This document shows, piece by piece, positions 25,001 to 36,351 of a DNA stretch of 64,000 nucleotides (positions within the stretch are counted from its first letter, which is position 1; each line of letters opens with the position of its first letter). Location of the stretch: positions 366,339 to 430,338 of the forward strand of contig MEHQ01000823.1 in the NCBI GenBank assembly GCA_008828725.1, written 5' to 3'. This DNA is from Saccharina japonica (lineage: Eukaryota; Sar; Phaeophyceae; Laminariales; Laminariaceae). The position numbers and the translations under genes are program-made. The notes under the pieces are model-generated. The model saw only the letters and a program-made list of their open reading frames with translations. It had not been told where the DNA came from and did no database searches.

Positions 25001-28000
25001 CTAGTAGTACTGTATGCCTGGGGTTTGGTTTGTTCGTGTGCCGCGTCCCTGGGAAATAATTCAGGGCCAATACTTATTTCTCCTGTGCTCGCATCTCCAC
25101 GAAGTTGGTATCGAGCACTAACGGCGCCTACGCTCGGGCATGCCTCTCTCCGCCGTTCTGCGACATCTCGAGAAAACAGGAATGCTCTTCTTGGTCGAAC
25201 ACGGCAAGCCAACTCGGATTATGATCCACGATGACGAGGGAACAGCACGGGGGAGGGGGTTGATGCAACAACATGAGGATCAACCGTCAGTCTGCTGCTG
25301 CTCCAACTGTGCTGCCCCCTCGTTATTTTAGAAAACCAAAGACAATACCCATTGTCCGGGATCGGGAGAAAGGGCTCCTGTCTGCTCTCCGTGGCTAACG
25401 AAATAGTCGTGGCCAATCTGTCCATGGTCTCGCGTTGGAGGCTATATGAACACGCGTAGCGGTTGTGTGTATTCCTCGTGGCTGCGACCGCAAATTCGTA
25501 TTATATAGCTCGCTTTCTAAAGGCGGTTTTGTATGTTGTAGGCGTCATCTGTACCGTAATAATGCTACAAAACACTCCGCCCGGAGTAAACGTCCCGGGG
25601 CACTGTTTTAGCGAAAACGAGCGTAGTCGGGAGTAACCGCCCACTCGTGAAACAAAAAAGGAAAACAACACCTCGGCCACACAGCAAACGACACCCCCGG
25701 CGTCAGTTGGTTGGGGTGAACACCCCGGGGCGGAGCTAGCAACTCGTTTGAGTGATGATATTGGAGCTGTTTCTGAAGCAGGAAAGTGTGTGATTTACAT
25801 AGGAATGCTGACATATGGGTAGGTGCATGCGTTTTGCAACATCAACACATACATAACCAGCCGAGGACAGATGACCAAACATGTTTAAGACGTGGTACAT
25901 TTTCGGAAGTATTATCTGGTAGCAACCAGCCACTTGAACGACTGCGTGCGATTATATCATGTCTTGGGGTTTGACGTGTATATCACCTCGCGTTGAAGTT
26001 AAAGCGATAATGGGCTCGCTTACTGATGACCAGATAGGACACAGCCCAGGTTATAGGTTCTATATCCATGAGACAAACGTTCAGTCAGTACTAAAACACA
26101 TCAGATCCAGTATCAGGTCCAACCCCCGCCACTGCTCCTGGGTCAAATACCCACATCGAAGTTCGCGCGCGGACCACCTGCAACCGCAACGTCCGCCACT
26201 ACGGTATCTAATGTGCGAAATCTAAACACGGACCCTGCAATGCTTAATAGGCGTGTTGTTTATTTATTATTTTGGGATCGCCCCGGTGTAATCATAAGTG
26301 GACTCGACTCGCTCGGTCTGGCGAGTGTCACTAGCGAGGCGCTGTGGCCTTGCCAGCTGTCCATTAAAATGTAATCACAAGCTGGAACATATTCTTCCGT
26401 CTTACATGGAGTATGCATACATTCTGGCTTCAAGCATCATGAGATGATTGATAAATCCTGTGTAATTGAGCTTTAGATGTCCTTCTGCTTCACTGGCCGC
26501 ATACCAATCATTGCATACTGACTGCACTCGCCTGATCCTCGCATACACCAGTCTCATCCGACCCCGCTGGCTTTCCATCTCGTGGCTCGATCAGAGAAGG
26601 CTCCAAGCTAGCGAACTTCTGAGCAGCATGAGCACCAAAACAGCTCCGATTGCTTCCTCATAAAATGACTGTTTTACTTTCTGCACTCAATCCTATTATG
26701 ACACGACCTTCATATGCTTCTCCGCATTTTAGCGGTACTAAAACTGTGTACTATAGTATCTAATTACCAATTTTCCACCTCTTAAAGCAGTACCAGTGTG
26801 TGGCTTCCAAACACCCAGATACATCCAGATCCAATATCTACCGACTACGAGCGATTACCACAATCCCATCCAATTCTCAACCTTGTCCTCGAGATCAGTC
26901 ACGCCGACTCAGTTTAGGATCAACGTTCTAACTTACAAATTTTCAAATTAAACTAGGTATCAGCTTCTGACAACATTGGCCCACTCTGGAGTTTAGTAGT
27001 AAACATAGTGGTTTACTATTAAAAAGCAATAACCGCAATCGTAAAAAGTTGAATCAACAAACCAACAACTTTCAACTGGCGATAGTCGATATTGGGTGAT
27101 ACTGAAACGTTTAATGAAGACAATGGTGCCAAAACCTTGATGTTCAACTGGAAAATCTGGCTTATCATTCGACCAAAAAAAACAGAAAACCGAAACCCAT
27201 TCACTGTTTTCCTGGAATAGTTATCAATCACATTCGCAACCCTAAACTGACTTCGGCATTTTCATGTGTCTCCTTCACCATCACTGCCCCCGCCCCCTTT
27301 TCCCCGAAACGAAACCCTTTGACTGAACCATTGCCGAAACAACAGTCCAGTTGCATTCTCTGAACGATAACCCAAGCGCAAAAAATGTAATCAAGCTATG
27401 CCCTACTCACCCATGCCCCTCAAGGTAGTGCGGAGTGGCAACCTGGAAATTGCTCTTCGCGGCTTAACAAGATCAATCGTTGAACACAACAAGCAAAAAT
27501 ATTCCCCTAACCTCAACCCAAACAAATGCTGGCGGTGTTGAAGTTATCCGTTCCAATCCCAAAATAGCATCGAACGGCAGCCTCAGCATAATCTGTGGGT
27601 GCTGATGCAAGCACAGTTCCAATCAAGCACTATACTCGTAGTTCCATGAAACAGGCCCACCCAGAATGCAACCCATCTTCACCATCAGGTAACTTTCTGC
27701 TGGCCCCACCCAAAGGCGAACCCGTTATTCTTTGCAAGAATATCGTGTATCTCCGAACATTACCCTGCCAAGGAAAATATATACGTGGAAACTGCTAACA
27801 GCACGACGACGGTGCTGCGTCCAGGTCTGTGTACCATACTATTTTCTACTCTCAGTACCCCATGAAATCACTTTCCCAACTAAAAACAAACATGGCGCCG
27901 TAAGGTAATGTGATGTCCCCTTCTGGTGAGACGCCGGTGATGCTTCCTATCCGCCGTCCTCCAACATACACCATGACATACTTGCGGGCTCCTTCACGCC

Positions 28001-29183
28001 TTCGTCGACATATCCTGCCGATTTATGATGTTCTGGAGGAATAGACGTGACCTGTCGGGCAGCAAACAGTGCTACGCCAACGATGTTCCGCGCGTTGTGC
28101 GGTGAGGCGTTGGTACGTTCGGAAACGCTTGTTATCGGCTTCTATCCATGTCGCAGATAATAAAGCTCGGAAAATCAACAAAACATTAATTGCCAAATCA
28201 ATGCTGATCTATATTTACTTCTAAAACCGACAATTCGTATGATAATAATACTCGAGTTTGTTCAATTTTTCCTGCAACGGATGTGGAAAGTCGAACGATG
28301 CCCTCTACCTCAGCAAAGATGGAAGCGGGAGGGAAATCAGCGGCCAAACAGTTGGGTTTTTCCGCGCGCGAAGTTTCGCGGCTTGACACGCTACTATACG
28401 ACCGTCTATCTACCATTCAGATTTCATTCTCGTTGATACCGACCTGCTACACGTATTGGTCAACCGATGCCCGCGTATGGCATCGGTGTTGTGTCAGGTG
28501 CGACGGTTACGGAAACCGACTGTAGATGCTACCACATTTTCCTACACTAAACCGGGTATATATCCTAGATTATGTCAGGAACGTCCATGAGCTGCCGTTT
28601 ATTCAACTGATTGGTCGATAGAGACAACACTGGCACTCATAGTGTCTCCCGGAGACAGAGTAGTATTGCCTAAAGGGGCAAGAGGTAGTTGACATCCACT
28701 TCAACCACCACTTCGGTCGGTCTCCAAGATCCCAAGAGCCGAGCACAATATAACCCCGTCGATACTGGCCAACCTCTGCGTGTTTCGATGCGAACGGTTA
28801 TCCAATATCCATTGTCTTGTTTATAATCCACTGTTTTCTCGCTATCGAAAACTAACTTGCGCTCGCTATCATTTTTAGAAAGGCACACTCGGTATATGCT
28901 GGCATATGCTTGGCGGCGTCAGGAAATGACTCATTGGTATGATCAGAAATGTGAAGCGGCGCAAATTACGATCGCGATGAAGAAGGCCGGCAAACCGGAA
29001 ATGATCATTCGTTTCTCCGCCCGGGACTCCAAGCGTTTGCAAGCACACACCCAAAAATACGGTATCCATAACGACGTCAATGTAATCATAAACGGACTCG
29101 CCTCGCTCCTTCTCTTTATCAACCAGGTACGATCGTATCATCGTACAACACCGGGGGGCCATCAGCCTCGATATCCCTTTCCA
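22033..29183. other. gene-poor intergenic region
   Basis: No gene I can support. Noted: R4-like termini near 22250 (GGACGGAAATGTAAGGACCG) and 23088; a stretch rich in GACCCATGGG-type palindromic motifs (about 23640-24010); an R5 scrap at about 24045. Long open frames such as 24494-25234 (+) have no motif and no convincing codon signal. Sequence from 26240 to 28200 looks more AT-rich and featureless. Confidence 0.55.
28880..29126 (+). CDS. possible orphan internal exon
   Basis: Acceptor-like ATCATTTTTAG|AA and donor-like AACCAG|GTACGA bound an open frame encoding a basic hydrophilic segment (…AMKKAGKPEMIIRFSAR…) followed by a hydrophobic end. It reads like protein, but I find no matching neighbouring exon in phase and no family. 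Could be chance or a gene relic. Confidence 0.25.
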
Positions 29184-29256
29184 GTAAACGCCCTTGCCCC
29201 GTAGTAAACGCCCTTACCCCGTAGTAAACTCCCCTAGCCCGTAGTAAACGCCCTTG
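29184..29256 (+). repeat. 22-bp tandem repeat (4 units)
   Basis: Four units of the form CGTAGTAAACGCCCTTGCCC, slightly degenerate. Confidence 0.85.
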
Positions 29257-29574
29257 TTGCGCGTGCGCAATCCCAACGGCCCGGGGGGGTTTACTAGCAT
29301 CATTACGGCAGATAGATACTGACCGCAAAGGTGAACAATCACAATTGTTTGGCGATGTTTCGACTCGCGTACTACTGCGAATGGTCAAAACGATCACTCC
29401 CTTCCACACACGGGTCGGCCGAAATAATGTTTGGCCATATGATACGTATACGCCACTTCCTCAGCCAGTCGTCGCAAGTCCTGCGGACTCGAACCATTTT
29501 TGCGATACGAGCTGGCATCAACACAGGGGCAATACAGCCAGTACTTATTTTCGAAAGCAGTATTGGGAAGGGCA

Positions 29575-29715
29575 GCCGTAACCAGACTGGATCGAACCCC
29601 CGACAGATTCGAACAGACATGCACGTACCGGTACGTCATTATGAAAGCAGCGATGCTTACTACACCCTGCGCCTTCGAAAACTGAGCTACTACGTACTGT
29701 CGTACGCACTAAACT
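29575..29715 (-). tRNA. tRNA-derived pseudo-element (possible SINE head)
   Basis: On the minus strand an A-box-like TAGCTCAGTTTTCG (near 29690) is followed by an anticodon-loop-like CTTTCATAATGACG and, about 100 nt downstream, a canonical B-box GGGGGTTCGATCC (near 29588). The spacing is too long for a working tRNA and the acceptor stem does not close. A tRNA-Met-like relic or SINE head is the best reading. Confidence 0.3.
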
Positions 29716-29935
29716 CCCATATAGCCGGTACGCGACCCACCATAGCTCAGGACACCTACTACTATAAGAAACGAGCAGGTAGAAGTGCAGGCTGATACCT
29801 ACAGGAAAAAAAAAAAAAAAAAGTTGTTATACTAAAAGTACTATACAGCATATAGAACGCACCCATTACCTAAAAAAGAAATCCCGCCTGTACACCAGCT
29901 TTCCTGTTTCTTATTGAAGGTGTCCCTCACTGATT

Positions 29936-30213
29936 TTACTTCTCGTACACGTTAAGATGGATGAAGGTGGCGATCCTAGCAGCCAACAGAACGGGAAGGC
30001 CGGCCTCCTTCAAGGTCACCCGGAAGTTCTTTTCCCTGGCGATACAGATCAGATCTGCCAGCCGCGGTACCTGCTCCGTCACACATCTCTGGTGCACGTC
30101 GGGGACACGGTCCACACAGCTCCAAAAATCTTCGTACGAGGACCACGGAAGCGTTTGGCCGTTGGGAAGGAACGGATAATTCGCTGATATCACGTTCACC
30201 ATGTCCTCATGCT
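29936..30213 (-). CDS. putative terminal exon of an unknown gene
   Basis: Open frame ending at a stop at 29936, with an acceptor-like CTCGAAAG near 30214. It encodes NYPFLPNGQTLPWSSYEDFW, then a Cys/Val-rich segment, a basic stretch (CIAREKNFRVTLKEAG) and a hydrophobic end (LPVLLAARIATFIHL). The composition looks protein-like but I recognise no family. It directly abuts the long R1 element, which may have cut the gene off from upstream exons. Confidence 0.4.
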
Positions 30214-30229
30214 TTCGAGCGATATTTGC

Positions 30230-30895
30230 GCGCGAGTGCGTCGGCGACAGGGATGGGGGGATGGGAGGGGGTGTAGGGGGGGGGTGGGGGGTACTTCATT
30301 TTCATGCATAGCCGTAGTCGTATGACCATAGACCCTCGCATCCCTACAATGGCGGGACCGAGCATGTCGGGTTTTCACCGACCAGGCAGACATCGCTAGC
30401 ACCAAGCGCGAAGCGCCGTGAGGTGTTGGGCGAGTTGCATGAAGGGTGAGCTGCATCCTACTAAGAACCGCTTGTTTGTGAGGCGGACTTGCATACGGAC
30501 GACAGCTTCAATGAGTTCATTTAATTTCCGGTGTGGCCACTTCCAGAGACAGCAATGGGAATACTATGTAACTGCCTTGTGGGTGACTTACCATAAACAC
30601 TACCACGTGATACGACCCCTTGTGCGGAACAAAGGGCCTCCACCCCGCGCAAATGATCTAACTCGACCAACCGCTGTGATCGACCGCCAAAATATTAAAA
30701 AAAAAAAACGGAACCCTGGTGGTCTAGCTCATGTAGTGAAAAATATGTTTTAGAGTGTCGTTGCCAACCGACGCCAACCCAACCTATATATATATTGTAG
30801 GGCGAGGGGGGGGTGGGGGGCGTACTCAGTTGGTTGCCTGCCTTAGTCATTTGACCATTGACCAGGCATCCCTTTCGAGACGGAGTGGTTACAGT
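30230..30895 (-). mobile_element. long R1-type element, second copy
   Basis: Inverted relative to the copy at 5885-6620: G-rich edge, ATGCATAGCCGTAGTCGTAT, TTCACCGACCAGGCAGAC, GAAGCGCCGTGAGG, then the inner part (GTGCGGAACAAAGGGCC, TCGACCGCCAAAATATT) to CGTTGCCAACCGACGCCAAC. After another G tract comes an R1 end (TTGACCATTGACCAGGCATC). The order suggests R1 ends flank the long form. Confidence 0.8.
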
Positions 30896-31225
30896 AAAAA
30901 CGTCGCGTCTCGTATCGAATTACGGCTAACATGCGATTTCGCAATTTGTACGAGTATGGAATATTATGAGTTTTATTACCACAGTAACAACAATAGGGGA
31001 CCACACGCCCAGGAGAGTTATGTAGCAAAGCTATAATAGAAGATGCGTTAACTTTCGTATGATTTTCTTCATAAAGACTACGTATTATATGTATGTGGGT
31101 ATCTACAATAGCACCAATACCAAATAAGAGAGTCGAGACACGAGATTAAAAACACAATCACTACGACGGTCACACCATTAGAGAGGACCGAACAAGAACC
31201 ACGTTACACCATATTCAATAACAAC

Positions 31226-31690
31226 CTAAATGAACAAGGTTACAGGGACGGACAGTTTGCTTAACACATCACTCTCGCGCAAACCATTAACTACGAACCA
31301 ACCCAACAGTAATGAATTGCGGTCCGACATTTGCAACAACTCCAGTAAGGTACGCCTCACCTCTTTCGCTGCTGCAGCCGCCAATTTGTCTTGACGGGTG
31401 GCTTGTGCGTGCTCTCTCTCCGAGCGACGGGCTTCCCTGGAAACCAGACGCGCCGTGCGTCTAGCTTCTTGGGAAACCAGACGCGCCGTGCGTCCAGCTT
31501 CTTGGGAAACCAGACGAGCCTCACTCCGCTGGTCCATTTCCTCGAACCACCTTTGCTGCCTCCTGATCTCCTCCAAACCCTCATCAGCAAGTTCCCGGCT
31601 ACGGCGGCCGTGCTCATCCAACTTTTCCGCAGTGTCACTTAGGCGACCCGCGACTTCTGCCACGACTTCTGCCGGTGCTGTCCTCTCTTT
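31226..31690 (-). CDS. coiled-coil reading frame with in-frame 36-bp repeats (putative exon)
   Basis: Open from about 31690 to a stop at 31226. No ATG precedes the conserved-looking part, so it is an exon or a relic. It encodes a highly charged helix rich in Glu, Arg, Lys and Ala (SDTAEKLDEHGRRSRELADE…). About 31435-31525 contains nearly three copies of a 36-bp unit giving RLVSQEARRTA repeats. It ends in a hydrophobic segment (SLLLGWFVVNGLRESDVLSK). A long coiled coil is predicted; function unknown. It might belong with the 29936 exon, about 1 kb downstream on the same strand. Confidence 0.45.
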   Translation of the reverse strand, partial: KERTAPAEVVAEVAGRLSDTAEKLDEHGRRSRELADEGLEEIRRQQRWFEEMDQRSEARLVSQEAGRTARLVSQEARRTARLVSREARRSEREHAQATRQDKLAAAAAKEVRRTLLELLQMSDRNSLLLGWFVVNGLRESDVLSKLSVPVTLFI

Positions 31691-32747
31691 AGTCTGTTAT
31701 TTTCATGGGGCGTGAGTTCACTGTAAGTTATTAATTTGGTGTACGAAACAGAGCTCAATGAAGACAGCATGTAATATAAGAAGAAAAAACCTCCAACTGT
31801 CGCAGATGTTGACCACACGGGCTCACGGGGTGGTCATTTATTTGTGGTTTTGGGCAGCAGGGGAGGTGGCTCTGAACCGAAGGTCAGCATTTTCATAGCG
31901 CAGGAGTTTTCTGACGGCGCCACTGCTGGCATATTGCTATTTTCAGCGTTTCTTATCAAGTATCATCATCCGGAGTGGCCTCGTTTCTTATGCTGGGCAC
32001 GCGGCGATCGCTTCTGTTTCTATCATTATGGCTGGCCCTTGTCGTGTTGTCAAAATGAGCTGTGTTTTTCAAACCGATAATGTCTAGTAGACGACCTCAG
32101 AGGTTTTACAAGCCAACGAGGGGTCCGTGGAAAGGGCCCCTTTGCTGTTCGGAGCAGAGAAGTTGCAAATACGCTATTCACGACATAGCGGTACGTCCGC
32201 GGGACACACCTAGGATCGGACAGACGCCGCGACGGCTGTATTGGTATGGTGTAGGGCTGGCATTGCAGCTATCGTGTACCCGAAACGGCCACGTTGCAGA
32301 CAAACGATCGTACTTGCTCCAACATGACTATACTGCAGCTGTTTGCTGTACATTAGGTAAAGGGCCTCATATACCTGAGGCAATTTTATGTAAGGATTTA
32401 CCTGTATTTGCAGTATAACAAGACCAATCACATGCGAGTTTTGTAAGGATCACGTAAGGACGGGCGGTGGTGATTGGTGGCCGCTGCCGAGCTTGACAGT
32501 CTCGGCGCTGCCAGGAAGCGAGACGTGCGGATATGCGAGACAGAGAGATAGCGCTGTTGCAAGCCGGATATTCGGACAATCACCCTCGCAGAGGGCGGCC
32601 CAGCACCCTCGTGGTGTGGCGGTATTTCCGGCAAGTAGTATGTTCAAAGTTGTGTTCTTGAGGCCCTGCGCTCTGTCCCTTTGAGAGAGTCGAAAGTCAG
32701 GGCAAGCGCAGGCTGCTCTGTCCCTACACGTACCATCTGCCCAGAGG
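31691..32747. other. intergenic stretch left of the LTR element
   Basis: No gene or repeat family recognised. Overlapping open frames on the plus strand (about 31844-32418) lack motifs. Confidence 0.5.
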
Positions 32748-32752
32748 CCAGA
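32748..32752 (+). repeat. target-site duplication, left (CCAGA)
   Basis: CCAGA next to the LTR terminus TATTATGG. Pairs with 39189-39193. Confidence 0.85.
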
Positions 32753-33233
32753 TATTATGGATTATCGTTGGTGATACCCTGGCAAGTGCACAAGGCTGTG
32801 CCTCTCGACGCTAGTCGAGATGGTTGGCACCGTGAGTGGTCGTGGACCAGAAGCAGATGGACTGCTTGGTGCGGTAGAGATATGAAGATATGTTGAACAC
32901 TGGCGCTTAGGTGGCCAACACAGCACACACAGATCCACAGAGAGAGAACGCAGAAGTCCAGATGACGGCACCTCCTAGAGACAACCAGGAAAGCTAAGAG
33001 CCGAGGCTATCCAGAGAGATCCATCCTAGAGACGACCAGGAAAGCTAAGAGCCGAGGCTATCCAGAGAGATCCACATGGAAGAGTAAAGGATACGATCCT
33101 ACGAGTAGAGAAGGCTACAGCAGTAATTCCTCTGCATACATATGCGTTACTCACGAACCGAAACATACGATGTACAAGAGCAGTACTACTGAACATTGAC
33201 TCATATTGGCTATGTGCTAATATTTCCATAACA
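32753..33233 (-). repeat. 3' LTR (481 bp)
   Basis: Runs on the minus strand from TGTTATGGAAATATTAGCAC to CGATAATCCATAATA. The terminus is …TA rather than the usual …CA, in both LTRs. It contains a 54-bp tandem duplication with core GGATAGCCTCGGCTCTTAGC. It differs from the 5' LTR by a missing 24-bp duplication (GGCTACGATCCTACGA) and a few substitutions. Confidence 0.9.
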
Positions 33234-33243
33234 CTCCCCCTCA
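33234..33243 (-). promoter_or_regulatory. polypurine tract of the LTR element
   Basis: On the minus strand TGAGGGGGAG lies directly before TGTTATGG of the 3' LTR, where plus-strand DNA priming occurs in LTR retroelements. Confidence 0.85.
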
Positions 33244-33508
33244 ATGAAAGTTGCTCTGAATTGTACCAAACTTGTGATTACAAAGATACATGCGAATTCA
33301 TTTCAATCCATTTCGTTCTCGTATTTGAATTTGTGTACGTGCTACAGACATTCATGCCCTTGCAAAGAATTCGTGCTATTGTTTATTGTCAAAACCGACC
33401 AATCCTACATGGCTCGATCAACCAGAAATGCTGCGAGGCCTAATGTCGATACTGAAGCTGATTTACACAAATAACAGAGATTCACAAACACACAAACATA
33501 CAACACGT

Positions 33509-33735
33509 TTAGTAGGTCGTTTTGTTGATGAAGTCCACGACGTTGAAGTTCTCGATCAACGAAAGTAGGTGTCGAAACTGGTGCTGGTTCAGATGCTTGG
33601 TCCCGATGTCGGCGATGTTGTCGTTCGACCGAATGTAGTGAATGGAAATCCTTCCCTCGGACACGAGCTCTCGGATGTAGAAGTAGCGAAAAGAGCGACT
33701 GTGCTTCGTACCTGAGCAATGTGGAGAAAGCATTT
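33509..33735 (-). pseudogene. RNase H C-terminus of the copia element
   Basis: Encodes HSRSFRYFYIRELVSEGRIS and IHYIRSNDNIADIGTKHL, matching the copia RNase H end (KHI.I..HF.R..V..G.I.L.Y….N.AD..TK.L). Ends with a stop near 33509. Upstream (33740-34210) RNase H-like scraps (AVQHIQ, LTELGF) appear in different frames, so the domain is broken. Confidence 0.85.
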
Positions 33736-33739
33736 GGTT

Positions 33740-35110
33740 TTGGATCGCAGAAGCTTGATCGCGATTTGCTACTTCAGTCGATTAGCGCGCGCGTAAGTCG
33801 GTACTAGCGTGCATGGTTCGATCGACACTCTCTGTGCCCGAATCCTAGCTCGGTCAGCAGTTGAAGCAGAACACTGCTTCCTTCATCGCCAAGGCGACGC
33901 AACCGCAGCCTACAAGTCTCCTCCATAGTCGACATGGCAGTGTAGCACCCTGATGATAGCCCCGGACCTGGACATCTTATCGTGCGATTGGCCAGCAATT
34001 GGTGTACTTATGTTTCCTAGCCGTCGTGCAGGAGTCACTAGGAGCATACAACAGGGTTCACCGGTGGCCTGTGTAGCTTGGCATACACAGGCGCTGAATG
34101 TGCTGCACCGCCAGTCAACCATCCCATGGCTCACTCTGGTTCCAGACCTTGAGGCTACCAGGCGCCTCCTCTCGTAGGTGCCTGTGCGGCCTATGCGCGT
34201 ATGAACACCCACTTGGAGTTGATGCGCCTCCGACCGAAAGGAACTGCGGCGTATCGCGGAGACGAGCTTGCAAGACTTCTTGCGTTCTTGTTGAGGCCTC
34301 GGCCATTTTCGCGTTCAGGTGCTGCGTTCCAGTGCGTTCAGCGTCCGGCATAGGCATCGTACCGTGCATCCATCGCGCTCTTAGCTCGCTGGACCGTTGG
34401 TACACAGGCCTGGCTGAGTGTGCCCCAGTTGCATACGACATACTCCGTGATGAGACCTGAAGGGTTAGCGACCGTCTCTGTGAGCGACGTCAGGAAACNC
34501 CCCCTTCACGGTGAATGCGTACGACAGACGACGCAGTTCGCTGATTGTCCGCGGCGCTAGGTTGGCTGGGTGCAGATTGGGTCGTTGAACTGACTGGATG
34601 AAGATCGCGTGGTCGGGCGTGTCGGAGCCGAAGCGTTGCACCCCGTCCACCACTGGAACCGCGACCACCAGTATAACCTCGCCCACTGCGTGTCGTGATG
34701 CCACCGCGCTGAAGAATCGCCGCGCGCACCCCGGCCACCCCGGGACGCGGCAGGCCCACTTGTAGTACCAGACTAGAGGAGCCGGGGAAACAACTCCCCC
34801 AGATCATCTCCGGAGGGTTCTAGGAACGCCTCCGTCCGGTGAAGATGGGTCAGCTAGATTTAGGTCTCGGGCGTAGTCTCACGGATTTGCTCGAGGAGGT
34901 CGATCACGGCTGGTCCCCGACGGCATGGTCGGGAGAAGCGAGTCAATCGAGTGATTGAACGTAATAGTTTCGCACATCTCTCACCAGGTCGTCGTGGTCG
35001 TCGTAGGTGAACTCCCCACCGTCGAAATCAGCGTCATTCGTCGAAGGGATGCGGGCAGGCGTCTCGATGAAGGTGACGTTGCGGCTTTCCCGTACGCGAC
35101 GCGTTTGAGA
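33740..35110 (-). pseudogene. integrase C-terminus, linker and truncated RT of the copia element
   Basis: Minus-strand continuation of the integrase frame: VRESRNVTFIETPARI and an acidic DADFDGGEFTYDDHDDLVRD, typical of the copia INT-RT linker. A Gly/Arg-rich stretch follows (34590-34720), then an RT beginning (INSKWVF). No YVDD or other RT catalytic motif follows. One N at 34499. Confidence 0.75.
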
Positions 35111-35182
35111 CTGGAGTCTCTAGGATGGATCTCTCTGGATAGCCTCGGCTCTTAGCTTTCCTGGTTGTCTCTAGGAGGTGCC
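35077..35182. repeat. inversion breakpoint, left (A + B duplicated blocks)
   Basis: Block A (34 bp, 35077-35110, reverse complement of TCTCAAACGCGTCGCG…GCAACG), five filler bases (CTGGA), then LTR block B (67 bp, 35116-35182). Both blocks recur in opposite orientation at the right breakpoint. Confidence 0.9.
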
Positions 35183-35396
35183 GTCATCTGGACTTCTGCG
35201 TTCTCTCTCTGTGGATCTGTGTGTGCTGTGTTGGCCACCTAAGCGCCAGTGTTCAACATATCTTCACATCTCTACCGCACCAAGTAGTCCATCTGCTTCT
35301 GGTCCACGACCACTCACAATGCCAACCATCTCGACTAGCGTCGAGAGGCACAGCCTTGTGCACTTGCCAGGGTATCACTAACGATAATCCATAATA
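35116..35396 (+). repeat. 5' LTR, distal part (inverted)
   Basis: Same sequence as the distal part of the 3' LTR but on the plus strand, ending CGATAATCCATAATA at 35396 and followed at once by the primer-binding site. Confidence 0.88.
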
Positions 35397-35409
35397 GGTT
35401 ATGAGCCCC
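35397..35409 (+). promoter_or_regulatory. primer-binding site (tRNA-Met anticodon type)
   Basis: GGTTATGAGCCC directly after the LTR is complementary to a tRNA-Met anticodon stem-loop (GGGCTCATAACC). Priming by a half-tRNA-Met is known for Drosophila copia and relatives. The match is seen; its use is inferred. Confidence 0.75.
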
Positions 35410-36351
35410 AACTGTGAGTGAGTGGAGGTCTGCGACGGCTGCACCTTGCTGATATCTTGCTGCCGTAGAACGCTGTGGAGTGCACACATATCTTCGAACT
35501 GGATATCCGCGGAGAGCTACTACTACTGTAGGAGTTAGTTTTCTGCTGGAGGCCACGTTGAGTCAACCCTTTTGCTTACTGGGCCCGGACTGATCACCTG
35601 GGCTCTCGGCTGCACATTTCGGTACGCTACTGCTGTGTGTAGAGCATTCGGGGGCATAACTTCTGGGCGTTGATTTCGGTCGGCGAATAGGGTTGTGCGG
35701 GCTGTTGGTTTGCGTGCGGAGTGCCGTTCACTGGTGTTCTGTGTGGTAAAACTGACTGCCGAAATTCGCCTGTGCGTTTTAATTCCGCGAGGCGTAGTCT
35801 ATCCAAGATATCTTCCACGTGCTGAGTGCCGACTTGGTAGCGTGTGCAGGGTGAGGATACGACTGCTACGCTGTGGTCGTCTGCTACTACAGCTACGCAT
35901 ACCTGCGCGTTGTAGTATACGCGAGGTAGGGCTGTCCAATATACCTTGCGACCGTGTTTTATCGGTGCGTGTGTTAGGTTGAGGATCTGACCCGGCCTGT
36001 TTGCATCCGTGCAGCAGCCGCAAGTCTGACGCTGAAAGACCGTAGCACCTCTCAGCAGTACATCTGACCCGTGTGCTGAGGACGGCCGGAGCTGGCTACT
36101 CCGCCACCAAAAACACCGCAGTCTCGCCACCTGCGGTCGGTCACGCTGCGCTCGGCGGAACGCAGTGGTCCGGGCGGAAGCTGAGGAGCTTCTGACGGAC
36201 GTGGGTCGCGAGCTACGAAGCTGCGATCTGTACTGAAGCCTACCCCCGGGTAGCACAGCACCTTTTCTTAGCGCGTCGGACCTCTGAGGTATTCGGGGCG
36301 TTTTACGTGTGCTTCAACTCTACGCGCCTCGCGTGTAACCAAAATCCCAGA
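35410..36351 (+). other. retroelement leader
   Basis: About 940 bp between primer site and gag, long for a copia element. An open frame of about 200 codons runs through on the opposite strand (36256-35627). It is Arg/Ser-rich without motifs and I do not call it a gene. Confidence 0.6.

Noticed and set aside
24494-25234. 246-codon open frame (+)
   Set aside because: No motif, no sensible composition, no splice context; opposite strand is also open in parts. Most likely chance.
35627-36256. 209-codon open frame (-) in the retroelement leader
   Set aside because: Arg/Ser-rich with no known domain; inside the leader of a copia element, so probably not a gene.
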